From Pelomonas dachongensis (lineage in GTDB: Bacteria; Pseudomonadota; Gammaproteobacteria; Burkholderiales; Burkholderiaceae_C), in assembly GCF_043555865.1 (NCBI RefSeq), contig NZ_JBIGHY010000003.1, forward strand, positions 62,001 through 126,000: a DNA stretch of 64,000 bases. The letters are read 5' to 3'. Below are positions 52,178-60,857 of this stretch, in pieces. The notes under the pieces were generated by a model, which saw only the letters and a list, made by a program, of their open reading frames with translations, ran no database searches and had not been told where the DNA came from. The stretch's first letter is position 1; each line of letters starts with the position of its first letter. The position numbers were made by a program, and so were the translations under genes.

Positions 52178-53398
52178 ATGAATCGTTTCGACCGCCTGCT
52201 GGCCCGCCTCGCCGAACCTGGCGTGGTGCTGCGGCTGGCCGCGCTGGTGGTCTGCGCGATGGAGCTGGTCAGCGCCGGCGCGGCGCTGCTGGGCGCCCGC
52301 ACCGAGCCGTATGACGGCCTGGTCGCCTGGGTCTGGCGCGCGGCCGGCGGCAGCGCCAGCGACCGCGGCCTGCTGCTGGTCTGCGTCGCGCTGCTGCTGA
52401 GCTTCGTCGCGCTGATCTGGCGGCTGGCCAGCCAGGGCTCGCAGGGTGTGGCCGTGAACCGGCGCCTGGCCTGGCTGTTGCTGGTGGATCTGCTGGCCTT
52501 CGGCGTGACACCCGCCCTGCCCTTCCTCGTCACCGCGCTGGCCGCCGTGCTGCTGCCGGCGCGCATGGCGCTGGGCTTCGGTTTCGCGCAGGTGCTGCTG
52601 AACACCGGCATCTACGCCGCGCCGCAGGCCACCGCGTGGCTCGATCAGCTGGGGCTCTTGTCATCCATGGTGGCACTGCACGGCCTTGCCTTCGGACTGG
52701 GCCGCATGGCCGCTGCCGAGGCCGAGAAGCGCCGCTGGCTGCAGGCCGTGCTGGCCGAGCAGATGGCCGGCGAGCACCTGCTGGCCGAGCAGATGCGCTA
52801 CAGCGAACGCATGGAGATCGCGCGCGAACTGCACGACCTGATGGGCCACCACCTGACCGCGCTGAACCTGCAGCTGCAACTGGGCAACGCGCTGCTGGCC
52901 CGCGCCGATGCCGGCGGCGCCGGGCAGGCGCTGGACCGCGCGCAGCACGTCGCCGCGCAGCTGCTGGCCGACGTGCGCGAGTCCGTCTCGCAGCAGCGCA
53001 GCTCGCAGCGCATCGACTTGTCGGCCGCACTTCACGCACTCGCCGAGGGCATCGCCAGCACGCGCATCGCACTGACGCTGGACAACGCCGCGCGCGACCT
53101 CGGACCGCGCGCCGCGCATGCGCTGCTGCGCTGCGTGCAGGAAGCCGTCACCAACAGCGTGCGACACGCCGGCGCACGCCGCGTGCACGTGGAACTGCGC
53201 GGCGAGGGCGACGATGTCTGCGTCAGCATCGACGATGATGGGCGGGGCGCGCCGGGGTGGCAGCCGGGCCGGGCCGAGCGCTTTGGCAACGGTTTGTCGG
53301 GCATGGCCGAGCGCATGACCGAACTGGGGGGGCAGATGCGCGTGACGCGCACCAGCCCGGGCTTTCGAATCGAGCTGAGATGTCCGCGATGGGTGTGA
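52178..53398 (+). CDS. NarL/DesK-type sensor histidine kinase
   Basis: A 406-residue inner-membrane kinase: five to six helices in the first 175 residues with no large periplasmic domain, then a HisKA_3 dimerisation domain with the phospho-acceptor His219 in ARELHDLMGHHLTALN and a HATPase_c domain (EAVTNSVRHAGA; SIDDDGRGAPG; GNGLSGMAERM). It probably senses a membrane property. Its 3' end overlaps the response-regulator gene. Confidence 0.92.
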   Translation: MNRFDRLLARLAEPGVVLRLAALVVCAMELVSAGAALLGARTEPYDGLVAWVWRAAGGSASDRGLLLVCVALLLSFVALIWRLASQGSQGVAVNRRLAWLLLVDLLAFGVTPALPFLVTALAAVLLPARMALGFGFAQVLLNTGIYAAPQATAWLDQLGLLSSMVALHGLAFGLGRMAAAEAEKRRWLQAVLAEQMAGEHLLAEQMRYSERMEIARELHDLMGHHLTALNLQLQLGNALLARADAGGAGQALDRAQHVAAQLLADVRESVSQQRSSQRIDLSAALHALAEGIASTRIALTLDNAARDLGPRAAHALLRCVQEAVTNSVRHAGARRVHVELRGEGDDVCVSIDDDGRGAPGWQPGRAERFGNGLSGMAERMTELGGQMRVTRTSPGFRIELRCPRWV

Positions 53399-54054
53399 TC
53401 AAGATCCTGCTGGTCGAAGACCAGCAACTGGTGCGCGAAGGCCTGAAGGGCCTGCTGGCGCTGCACGATGACCTGCAAGTGGTGGGCGAGGCCAACGACG
53501 GCGCCGAGGCGCTGGAATGGCTGACCGCCATCTCGTCCGGCGACCGGGCCGACGACATGCCCGACGTGATCCTGTCCGATATGCGCATGCCGCGGCTGGA
53601 CGGCATCGGGCTGATCCGCGCACTCGCCGCCCGCGCGCTGCGCCTGCCGGTCGTGCTGCTGACCACCTTCGACGACACCGCCGCCTTCGACGAGGCCGCG
53701 CGCGCCGGGGCCAAAGGGTTCCTGCTGAAGGCCATCCGCCCCGAGACGCTGGCGCAGGCGCTGCGCGACGTGCACGCTGGAGGCACCGCGCTGCGGCCGT
53801 CCCTGACAACGCGCATGGAGGCCAAGGGCGGCGAACGCGCATTCACCGCAGCCGACCATCCCGACCCGCTGTCGCCGAAGGAACTGCAGGTGCTGCGCCT
53901 GGTGGCCAGTGGCCGCAGCAACACCGAGATCGCGGCCCTGCTGGGCAACAGCGAGGGCGTCATCAAGAACCACTGCTCGGCCATCTTCTCCAAGATGGGC
54001 GTGCGCGACCGCACGCAGGCGGTGCTGCGCGCTATCGACCTGGGGTGGATCTGA
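53380..54054 (+). CDS. NarL/LuxR-type response regulator
   Basis: A 224-residue regulator: receiver domain with phospho-acceptor Asp67 (VILSDMRMPRLDG) and lysine in GFLLKA, and a C-terminal LuxR helix-turn-helix (LSPKELQVLRLVASGRSNTEIAALLGNSEGVIKNHCSAIFSKMGVRDRTQAV). Starts at 53380 (MSAMG) or 53389 both overlap the kinase gene. It is the partner of that kinase. Its stop overlaps the converging CAP gene by 23 bases. Confidence 0.93.
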   Translation: MSAMGVIKILLVEDQQLVREGLKGLLALHDDLQVVGEANDGAEALEWLTAISSGDRADDMPDVILSDMRMPRLDGIGLIRALAARALRLPVVLLTTFDDTAAFDEAARAGAKGFLLKAIRPETLAQALRDVHAGGTALRPSLTTRMEAKGGERAFTAADHPDPLSPKELQVLRLVASGRSNTEIAALLGNSEGVIKNHCSAIFSKMGVRDRTQAVLRAIDLGWI

Positions 54055-54535
54055 GTGCTGCCGGCGCGGCGAGCTCAAGCACCCAGTAGCGCTGCAGCTT
54101 GCCCGGCCCGCTGACGCAGGCCAGGCCGACCTCCTCGAAATCGGCCGCCATCAGGTTCTCGCAATGTGCCGGGCTGGTCAGCCACTGCGCCAGCGCTTCG
54201 TCCAGCGTCTCCGGGCCGCCGGCCAAGTTCTCGCCCGCCACACGCATCACGTAGCCGGCCTCGCGCAGCCGGGCGCGCAGCGATGCGCCCCCTGCCCCAG
54301 AATGGTCGAGCCGATCGCGGGCGGCGAGTTCGCCGGCGTAGCGCCACGTCGACGCAGCCAGCAACGGCTGCCAGCGCAGCGCCTGGACGGCGGGCCAGAG
54401 GATCTCGCCGCACCACTGCGGTTTCGCCCGCAATGCGTTCAGCGCACGCAGGGCGGACTCGGGGTCGGGCTGGCAACTGCCGTTGGCCAGCGCCGGGGCA
54501 GCCAGCGCGCACATCAGCAAGGGCAGCAAACGCAT
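54032..54535 (-). CDS. Secreted CAP-domain (SCP-like) protein
   Basis: A 167-residue protein with a signal peptide (MRLLPLLMCALAAPALANGS). The CAP fold is shown by ALNALRAKPQWCG, LDHSGAGG with the conserved His-Ser, GENLAGG and SPAHCENLMAADFEEVGLACV. Function of bacterial CAP proteins is poorly known. The small size suggests a single domain. Tail-to-tail overlap with the response-regulator gene is 23 bases. Confidence 0.88.
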   Translation of the reverse strand: MRLLPLLMCALAAPALANGSCQPDPESALRALNALRAKPQWCGEILWPAVQALRWQPLLAASTWRYAGELAARDRLDHSGAGGASLRARLREAGYVMRVAGENLAGGPETLDEALAQWLTSPAHCENLMAADFEEVGLACVSGPGKLQRYWVLELAAPAALRSTPGR

Positions 54536-54586
54536 GGAAGCATCCTAGTTGTTGCCAAGCCCGCCGCACCCGCCGACCATCCGCCC

Positions 54587-55009
54587 ATGAAACCTCACCA
54601 CCTGCTTGCCCTGCTCGTGGCCTCGGCTGCCCTGAGCAGCTGTGCCCAGACGCCTACGGCGCCCTCTGCCCCTGCGGCGTCCACCGCCGCGCCGCCAGCG
54701 GCCCGTCTCGCCCGCGAGATGCAAGCCCTCATCGGACCCGCGGCCTGCACGTCAGACTCGCAGTGCCACACCGTCGCGGTGGGTGCCAAGGCCTGCGGCG
54801 GCCCCGGCGGCTACTGGGCGTGGTCCAGCGTCGCCACCGACGAGGCGCGCGTGCGCGAGCTGGCCCAGCGGCAGTCGCAGGCGGAGGCAGCAGAGATCGC
54901 GCGCTCCGGCATGATGTCCAACTGCGCCGTCGTGAACGATCCCGGCGCCCGCTGCGAAGCACGCCGCTGCGTGCTGCGCGAGGCTGCGGCGGCCAACGCG
55001 GCGCGCTGA
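54587..55009 (+). CDS. Cysteine-containing lipoprotein of unknown function
   Basis: A 140-residue lipoprotein (lipobox LSSC, Cys20) with a Pro/Ala-rich linker and a small domain holding at least five cysteines (AACTSDSQCHTVAVGAKACGG, MMSNCAVV, ARCEARRC). The SDSQCHTV part resembles small disulfide-bonded envelope proteins. It is divergent from the CAP gene, which also carries cysteines. I do not know the family. Confidence 0.78.
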   Translation: MKPHHLLALLVASAALSSCAQTPTAPSAPAASTAAPPAARLAREMQALIGPAACTSDSQCHTVAVGAKACGGPGGYWAWSSVATDEARVRELAQRQSQAEAAEIARSGMMSNCAVVNDPGARCEARRCVLREAAAANAAR

Positions 55010-55042
55010 GGGGCAGACCCCAGCAACGATCGAACCACAAAA

Positions 55043-55072
55043 AAGGGCGATGCGCTCGCGCGCATCGCCCTT
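55043..55072 (-). terminator. Strong terminator of the S8 protease operon
   Basis: Perfect 13-bp arms AAGGGCGATGCGC and GCGCATCGCCCTT flank TCGC. On the minus strand the stem is followed by a run of T, a classic intrinsic terminator 16 bases after the protease stop. Confidence 0.9.
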
Positions 55073-55088
55073 GCGGACGAGTTCCGTT

Positions 55089-58000
55089 TTACTCCGACAG
55101 CGCGGCGCCCTTGCCGACCGTGATCGAGGCAGCCGCCACCGGCAGCGCGCCTGGCTCGACAGCGATCGTCGTGCTCGCACCGGCCGCGTTGCCGCCGACG
55201 GTGTACGACGCCATGCCGAAGTAGCGTTGGCCCGGGGTCAGGTTGGACCAGCTCATGCCCGCCGACGCGGTGCGACCGGCGTAGGCCCGGCTGGGCAGCG
55301 CCACGGTGAAATTGCCGACCGTGTCATTCGGGGCCACCACCCACTGGTGCAGCTTGTGCGCGGTCGACGTGGCGCCAGCCGCATTCTGATAAGCGATCAC
55401 GCAGACGCGATAGGTGCCCGCGGCCGGGGTGCTCAGTTGCACCCATTCGTCGCTGCCCGAGTTGCCGCTGAGCGCCAGCGCCGTGCCGGCGCTGTTGACC
55501 AGCAGCAGATCCAGGTCGTCGTACTGGCCCGCGGCATAGCCCGAGGTGTCCTGCGAGTAGATGGCAAAGCGCGCCACCATCGTGCCTGCAGGCACCACCA
55601 CGTCGGTGCGGGTGACAGCACCGGTGTTGGCGCCGGGCGTGGCCGCATTGCAGGCCGCAGTGACCGCTGCGGTCGAGCCTTGGTTGATGCCGGTGGTGGT
55701 GCGGCTGGACACCGTGGACGCCTTGAAGCCCTTGATCGCCCCCATGGCGCCGTCGAAGCCGGTGCCGAGCGGGAAGACCTTATTGCCCGTGACGGCCGCG
55801 CTGCTCAGCGCCGCGGGGGCGGTCAGCAGGTTGGCGCGGGCAACCAGAGGACTGCGCACGAGGTGCGTGCCGTCGTTGAGCACGACTTGACCGAAGTTCC
55901 AGGCGTTGTTCGTCGCGGTCGTACGGGTCAGCTTGACCTGGAAGGCCTTGGTCTCGCCCGGCGCCAGCGTCAGCGAGCTCGGGATCACCTCGGCGTTGAA
56001 GCCCGGGATGGTCGCCGTCCCGGTGTAGGTGGACGGCACGCCGGACACGTTGGTCACCTTGCGGTTGAAGACGTGCGTGCCAAGCACGGAGGAAACGTGA
56101 TAGCTCGGCAGGTTCAGGTCCGTAGCGGTGAGCGAGCCGGTGGTCGCGCAGTTGATGGCCGGTTGCAGCGTGCCAGGCCCGGCCACGCCGGCCGCGCCGA
56201 CGCCGCACAGGAACTTGTTGTAGTCCTGCGTCGTGATGTCGTAGACCAGGCCCGGGTTGGCTGCGCCGTTGGGCTGCACGAAGCCTGCACCCTGCCCCCA
56301 GGGCAGTGCGCCCTGCTGGACGCCGGTCAGCGTGTTGAAGACGCTCTTGGTCGAGGTCATCATCGCGGAGCGGATCGCGGCGGGCGACCAGCTCGGGTAC
56401 TTGTGCATCAGCAGCGCGGCGATGCCGGCGATGTGCGGGCTGGACATGGACGTGCCGGACAGCAGCGCGTAGTTCGGCCGGCCGACCTGGCCCGTGGCGA
56501 TCATCGCGTCGTGCTCGGCAATCGTGTAGTCGGGGGTGTACGCCGCGAGGATGGCGGAGCCCGGCGCCGCGATGTCCGGCTTCAGCAGGTTCAGGTTGCC
56601 CTGATTGGGACCGCGCGAAGACGAGTCGCTCATAGCCGGAGCCGCGACCGTTGTGTCCTGGATGGCCTGCAGGTTGCCCAGCGAGGCCGTACCAGCAGGG
56701 TTGCTGGCGATGTACGACTTGATCACGTCGCCGTTGGCGGTGGTCACGTGCACGGTGGAGAGGGTGTGCGCCTGATTGATGATCGTGTTGGCGAATGCAG
56801 GCACGTTGGCGATGACCACGCCTGCAGCGCCGGCCGCCTTGGCGTTAGCGCTCTTGTTGACCAGCACGTTGTTGCCGCGGTCGCAGACGACGATCTTGCC
56901 AGCCACTTTGGCCGGGTCGAGCAGGGCCTTCGTGGTCCAACTGATGACGCCGACGCCGGGCTGGTTGATGGCCGCGTTCGCATCAGCTGTGCCGAAGCAC
57001 TGGGCCAGCAGGCTGGTATCGCCCGCGGACAGGCCGGACACGCCGGCGTCCACTGCGCGGATCAGCGGCGCGGAGGCGGTGCCGGGGTTGGACGAGGCAC
57101 CCGCCACCGTGGTGCCGTTGCCCAGCACCACATCGCCGGTGAACAGGCGGTCGTGCGTGGCGTTGCCCACCGTCGTCATCCACGGCGCCAAGTGGGCCAC
57201 CGTGTTGCCGGGGCCGCTGTTGCCGGCCGAGGAGGCGACGAAGATGCCGGCGTCGACTGCGGCCTTGAAGGCGACGTCGGTGGTGTCAGCGATGTTGGTC
57301 GTGGAGCCGCTGATCGAGTAGTTCAGCACGTTCACGCCGTCATGGATGGCCCATTCGATGGCCTTGATGGCGTCGGAGCCGTAACAACCGTTCTGGTAGT
57401 TGGGCCAGCGCGGATCCGGCACGGTGGTGGCCGGGTTGCTGCGCGTGAAGCAGATCTTGTAGACAGCCAGTCGGGCGCGCGGCGCCATGCCCGAGATGCC
57501 GGGCACGGGCACTGTGCCGTTGTCCATGATGCTGGTGACGTTGCCGTTGCCGCCGGCCGTGGAGGCCGTGTGCGTGCCATGGCCGCCGTTGTCGCGCGGC
57601 GACAGGAACTCGGCCGGGTGCAGCGACTGGCCCGACAGCGCGATCTGCTGCAGGAAGGTCGTGCCGATGAAGCGTGCGCCGATCAGCTTGTTGTTGCAGT
57701 GATCGGCCGTGAAGGCGGGGCCAGTCTCGCAGGTGCCGTTCCAGCCCGCAGGGGGCGGACCATAGGCCAGGGTGCCCGACGCGTCGTGCGTGGCGCGGCC
57801 CTGCGCGTCCACTTTGTCGGCGAAGGAGGGGTTCTCTGGCCAGACGCCGCTGTCGATCACGCCGATGACAATGTCTTCGCCGGCGGCGGTCTGGCCGCCG
57901 AGCTGCGACCACAGGCCGCCAGGCGCGTTCAGGCCCAACATGGCCGGTGTGTAGTTCGTGTCCAGTTCGCGCGGCACGTCGGCCTCGATGTTGGCCACGG

Positions 58001-58355
58001 TCGGGTCGTTCTTCAGCTTGCGGACCTCGGCGTCGGTCAGCATCGCCGCGAAGCCGTTGAAGGCCAGCGTGTAGCGGTGCAGCACCGGGGCGCTGGACAC
58101 GTCGGCCAGCACCTTGTCCTGACGCGACTCGATGTAGCTGATGTAGTTCTGGACGTTCTGCGCGCTGACATTCAGCCGCGAACCGGGCGCTGGCTTGGTG
58201 GCCGCGAGGCCGGCGACGCCGCCGCTGTAGGACGCGGTCGGCGCGTCCATCAGCTGGACGATGTAAGGGTTGCGGGCTTCCTGCGCCGCTGCGGCGGCAG
58301 TCATGCCGGCCAGCATGGCCATCACAGCCCATTGGGCCTGGGTACGCTTCATCAT
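55089..58355 (-). CDS. Secreted S8 (subtilisin/cucumisin-like) serine protease
   Basis: A 1088-residue protease with signal peptide (to about AAAAAQ, residue 25), an inhibitor_I9 propeptide (NPYIVQLMDAPT to about 130) and a catalytic domain holding Asp168 (VIDSGVWPENPSF), His259 (GHGTHTAS), Asn380 and Ser637 (GTSMSSPHIAG). A PA domain is inserted at about 470-560 and a fibronectin-III-like domain follows, exactly as in plant cucumisins. About 350 further residues end in pre-peptidase-like beta domains. Start at 58355 (MMKR). Cotranscribed with the PEP-CTERM gene upstream. Confidence 0.92.
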   Translation of the reverse strand: MMKRTQAQWAVMAMLAGMTAAAAAQEARNPYIVQLMDAPTASYSGGVAGLAATKPAPGSRLNVSAQNVQNYISYIESRQDKVLADVSSAPVLHRYTLAFNGFAAMLTDAEVRKLKNDPTVANIEADVPRELDTNYTPAMLGLNAPGGLWSQLGGQTAAGEDIVIGVIDSGVWPENPSFADKVDAQGRATHDASGTLAYGPPPAGWNGTCETGPAFTADHCNNKLIGARFIGTTFLQQIALSGQSLHPAEFLSPRDNGGHGTHTASTAGGNGNVTSIMDNGTVPVPGISGMAPRARLAVYKICFTRSNPATTVPDPRWPNYQNGCYGSDAIKAIEWAIHDGVNVLNYSISGSTTNIADTTDVAFKAAVDAGIFVASSAGNSGPGNTVAHLAPWMTTVGNATHDRLFTGDVVLGNGTTVAGASSNPGTASAPLIRAVDAGVSGLSAGDTSLLAQCFGTADANAAINQPGVGVISWTTKALLDPAKVAGKIVVCDRGNNVLVNKSANAKAAGAAGVVIANVPAFANTIINQAHTLSTVHVTTANGDVIKSYIASNPAGTASLGNLQAIQDTTVAAPAMSDSSSRGPNQGNLNLLKPDIAAPGSAILAAYTPDYTIAEHDAMIATGQVGRPNYALLSGTSMSSPHIAGIAALLMHKYPSWSPAAIRSAMMTSTKSVFNTLTGVQQGALPWGQGAGFVQPNGAANPGLVYDITTQDYNKFLCGVGAAGVAGPGTLQPAINCATTGSLTATDLNLPSYHVSSVLGTHVFNRKVTNVSGVPSTYTGTATIPGFNAEVIPSSLTLAPGETKAFQVKLTRTTATNNAWNFGQVVLNDGTHLVRSPLVARANLLTAPAALSSAAVTGNKVFPLGTGFDGAMGAIKGFKASTVSSRTTTGINQGSTAAVTAACNAATPGANTGAVTRTDVVVPAGTMVARFAIYSQDTSGYAAGQYDDLDLLLVNSAGTALALSGNSGSDEWVQLSTPAAGTYRVCVIAYQNAAGATSTAHKLHQWVVAPNDTVGNFTVALPSRAYAGRTASAGMSWSNLTPGQRYFGMASYTVGGNAAGASTTIAVEPGALPVAAASITVGKGAALSE

Positions 58356-58380
58356 GGCGATTCCTTCGACGTTCGTGGCT

Positions 58381-59100
58381 TCAGACGTTGCGGCGGCGGC
58401 GAGCACCGGCGGCGGCCAGCAGGCCGAGGCCGACCAGCGCATAGCTGCCCGGCTCGGGGATCACCGCGATGTTGTCCAGGCCGAACTTGGCCAGGTTAAA
58501 GCTGGCGCCAGCCGTGCAGCTACCGGCGTCCCAGAGGCAGGCCGTGAAGGAGACCTCGGTGAAGGCCATGTCGGAGAAGGCCGAGCTGAAGTCGAAGTGG
58601 GCGAAGGCCGTGGTGCCGTCATTCAGCAAGCCGTCGAGAACAAAGGTCTCGGTCATCATGCCCGCGCCGGTGCCGCCGTTCACGATCAGCTGGCCGAGGC
58701 CGGGACCGAACAGGCTGCCATCCAGGAATTCGGCGATGAAGCCGGCGTCGAAGCCGGCCAGGCGGAAGCTGCCGCCGTCACCGCGCTCCATGCGCACGCT
58801 GCCGTCATTGAGTACGCCGTAGTAGCTGGAGCTGGCGCTCGGGCAGATCGACAGGGAACAGGCCGAGGAATCCGCCGGGGCCAGGCCGTTGATGGTGGCG
58901 CCTACGAAGCCGGCGCCGTTGGGGTCCACCGCCGAGAACTTGAAGCCCGTGTCGGTGAAGGTGTCTCCTCCAAAATAGACGCTGCCTGCGTTGGCCGGGT
59001 TTTCGAAACCGATGGCGATGGTCGCCGGAGCAGCCCAGACGCTGCCGCAGATGGCAGCGCTCGCGAGAGCCAACGCACCCTTGATCAAATACTTTTGCAT
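58381..59100 (-). CDS. PEP-CTERM exported protein
   Basis: A 239-residue exported protein: signal peptide to about AAPATI (residue 24), a beta-rich middle with three cysteine pairs or fragments, and a C-terminal sorting signal VIPEPGSYALVGLGLLAAAGARRRRNV (PEP motif, hydrophobic helix, Arg cluster) recognised by exosortase EpsH-type enzymes, which are not in this window. The gap to the protease gene is 25 bases, so both are made together. Confidence 0.9.
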   Translation of the reverse strand: MQKYLIKGALALASAAICGSVWAAPATIAIGFENPANAGSVYFGGDTFTDTGFKFSAVDPNGAGFVGATINGLAPADSSACSLSICPSASSSYYGVLNDGSVRMERGDGGSFRLAGFDAGFIAEFLDGSLFGPGLGQLIVNGGTGAGMMTETFVLDGLLNDGTTAFAHFDFSSAFSDMAFTEVSFTACLWDAGSCTAGASFNLAKFGLDNIAVIPEPGSYALVGLGLLAAAGARRRRNV

Positions 59101-59389
59101 ATCAACTTTCGTGAGTTGCGATCATTGGATCGGCGCTTGTGTGGCCTTCCGTTGAAGACCGTACCGCTCCCCGCTTGATCGGCCACCGGGAGCCCGCCAA
59201 CATCGTTTTCGAATCGTGCGAGTCCATCACCTGTGACTTTTCACACGACCAGGCGGCCGATTCTGTCGAGCCCTAGGCGACCTGAAATAGCGATTTCCCC
59301 GCCCATCCATTCGCGGGGGCGGCATGTCGGATTTCTCCCCACAGACGCGGCGAGGGGATTGCCGATAGCGCCGACTGCTGCTGTGCAGC
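59101..59389. other. Intergenic region upstream of the PEP-CTERM gene
   Basis: No credible gene is seen in these 289 bases. On the minus strand it must contain the promoter of the PEP-CTERM/protease pair, and the pseudopilin operon ends at its right side. I found no clear -24/-12 or -35/-10 pair. Confidence 0.4.
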
Positions 59390-59914
59390 TCAGGGCGCCG
59401 AAGCTGCCACAGGCGCTGAGGACGCTGCCGCCGGCCCGCCGGCTGCCCGAGCAACGAAGATCCAGTCGCTGGCCCGCTCCAACGGGGCGCCGTCGGCGGT
59501 GCGGGTGCGCAGCATCGACTGGTTCGAACGGCTGCGCACGCCTGCGAAGGCCGCAGCGTCGGGCGCGCCGGCGGGCGGCGGCAACTGCTCCCAGTCCGGC
59601 AGGCCAGTGAAGGGGTCGGCGTACAGCCGGCGCAGGTGGTGGCGCGTGACCGCCCCGCGCCGATCCTCCAGCAGGTCCTCCCAGCGCTTCGGGTAGGTCG
59701 CCGCGGCCCCGCCGCCAGCGCGCAGGTAGGACTCGATCGCAGCCGCGATTTCACCGCCACGGAAGGCCAGTTCCGCTTCCCGCTCGCGCTGTGCGCGCTG
59801 CAACCATGCGGTGCCCAGCGCCGCCAGGCCGGCGGCCGTCAGCGCCACCAAGAACAGCACGGCGAGATAGGTAAAGCCGCGCGCGGTGCGGCGGCTGGCA
59901 GGCGCGGCACGCAT
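59390..59914 (-). CDS. Minor pseudopilin-like protein lacking Glu5
   Basis: A 174-residue prepilin-like protein. The leader ends at ARG and the mature helix begins FTYLAVLFLVALTAAGLAALGTAWLQ. The usual Glu at +5 is Ala, as in tip pseudopilins of the GspK type. The remaining domain is short and Ala/Pro-rich at its end. Start ATG 59914 overlaps the stop of the next gene upstream. Last gene of the operon. Confidence 0.78.
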   Translation of the reverse strand: MRAAPASRRTARGFTYLAVLFLVALTAAGLAALGTAWLQRAQREREAELAFRGGEIAAAIESYLRAGGGAAATYPKRWEDLLEDRRGAVTRHHLRRLYADPFTGLPDWEQLPPPAGAPDAAAFAGVRSRSNQSMLRTRTADGAPLERASDWIFVARAAGGPAAASSAPVAASAP

Positions 59915-60303
59915 CACCAGTCGGCGTACAGCGTCCCATCGGCCGCCCGCCCGGCCGCACCGCTGCGCACGTCCCAGAGGTTGCCGCTGGTCTGCATGTC
60001 GCCCGGGGGCGGCAACTCCAGCCAGGTCTCGCGGCTGGCGGTCAGCGGGTCTTCCGGCACCTCGCGGATGTAGCGCGCGTCGGCCAGTTCCTGCAACGAC
60101 TCGGGATAGCGCCCTTTGTCGGCAGCGAACTGGTCGATGGCGTCGCGCATCGTCGTCAGCGACGTGCGCAGCGCCGTCTCCTTGCCTTTCTGCAACGAGT
60201 TGAAATAGCGCGGGGCGACGATGGAGGCAAGCAGCGCCACGATGGCCATGACGACGATCAGCTCGATGAGGGTGAAGCCGCTGCTGCGGCGCAAGCGCCA
60301 CAT
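59914..60303 (-). CDS. GspG-like major pseudopilin
   Basis: A 129-residue prepilin: basic leader MWRLRRSSG, then FTLIELIVVMAIVALLASIVAPRYFNSLQKGKETAL with Glu5 and the GspG-type ARYPES-like DKGRYPESLQELADARYIREVPEDPLT region that binds calcium in GspG. A GTG start three bases upstream is also possible. Coupled by 4-base overlaps on both sides. Confidence 0.88.
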   Translation of the reverse strand: MWRLRRSSGFTLIELIVVMAIVALLASIVAPRYFNSLQKGKETALRTSLTTMRDAIDQFAADKGRYPESLQELADARYIREVPEDPLTASRETWLELPPPGDMQTSGNLWDVRSGAAGRAADGTLYADW

Positions 60304-60857
60304 CACCAGTCCCTCAGCCGGCTGCCGTCCAGCGCCTTGCGCTCCGAGCGCGAGAACACGTCGAACACATCCTTGCCGGCGCGCGGATCGTCGGGCGGGC
60401 TGTCGTAGGCACGCAGGCCCCAGGTCTCGGCGGCGGGCAGATCGGCAGATGCGAACGGGTCGCGCGGCAACCGCCGCAGGAAGTAGAGCTTGCCGCCATT
60501 GGGCGATTTGGCATCCGCCACGCCGTCGACCAGCAGCTGCAGCCGCGCCGGGTAGCCGCTGTCCTCCGGGCTTAGCACGACATGGCCGGCCTCGGCGGCA
60601 CGCTTATAGGCGTCCAGCGCGTCGCGCAGCGTGCGCAGGCCTTGGCGCAGCTCGTGCTCGCGTCCGCGCTGCACCGACAGTTCCAGCAACGGTCGCGCTG
60701 CGGAGGCGAGCACGCCCAGCAGGGCCAGCACGACCAGCATCTCGATCAGCGTGAAACCTCGCCCGTCGCGCCGCGAGTACACGGCGCGATCCCCCGGGGG
60801 GATGTCGCCAGGCTTGGGACGGCCCGGCGCCGGGCCTCGCCCACGCGCATGGTTCAT
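60303..60857 (-). CDS. Pseudopilin (GspH/GspG-like)
   Basis: A 184-residue prepilin with a long basic leader (about 33 residues, ending DGRG) and mature FTLIEMLVVLALLGVLASAARPLLEL with Glu5. The helix continues VQRGREHELRQGLRTLRDALDAYKRAAEAG, followed by LYFLRRLPRDPFAS. An upstream shorter start cannot be excluded. It is coupled to the secretin gene before it and the GspG-like gene after it. Confidence 0.85.
   Translation of the reverse strand: MNHARGRGPAPGRPKPGDIPPGDRAVYSRRDGRGFTLIEMLVVLALLGVLASAARPLLELSVQRGREHELRQGLRTLRDALDAYKRAAEAGHVVLSPEDSGYPARLQLLVDGVADAKSPNGGKLYFLRRLPRDPFASADLPAAETWGLRAYDSPPDDPRAGKDVFDVFSRSERKALDGSRLRDW

Noticed and set aside
55050..58499. 1149-residue open frame antisense to the S8 protease
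   Set aside because: Arg/Gly/Val-rich composition without motifs; the opposite strand encodes a complete protease with an intact catalytic triad.
59101..59389. Sigma-54 promoter (GG-N10-GC) for the PEP-CTERM gene
   Set aside because: PEP-CTERM genes are sometimes sigma-54 dependent, but I found only GG/GC pairs with the wrong spacing.
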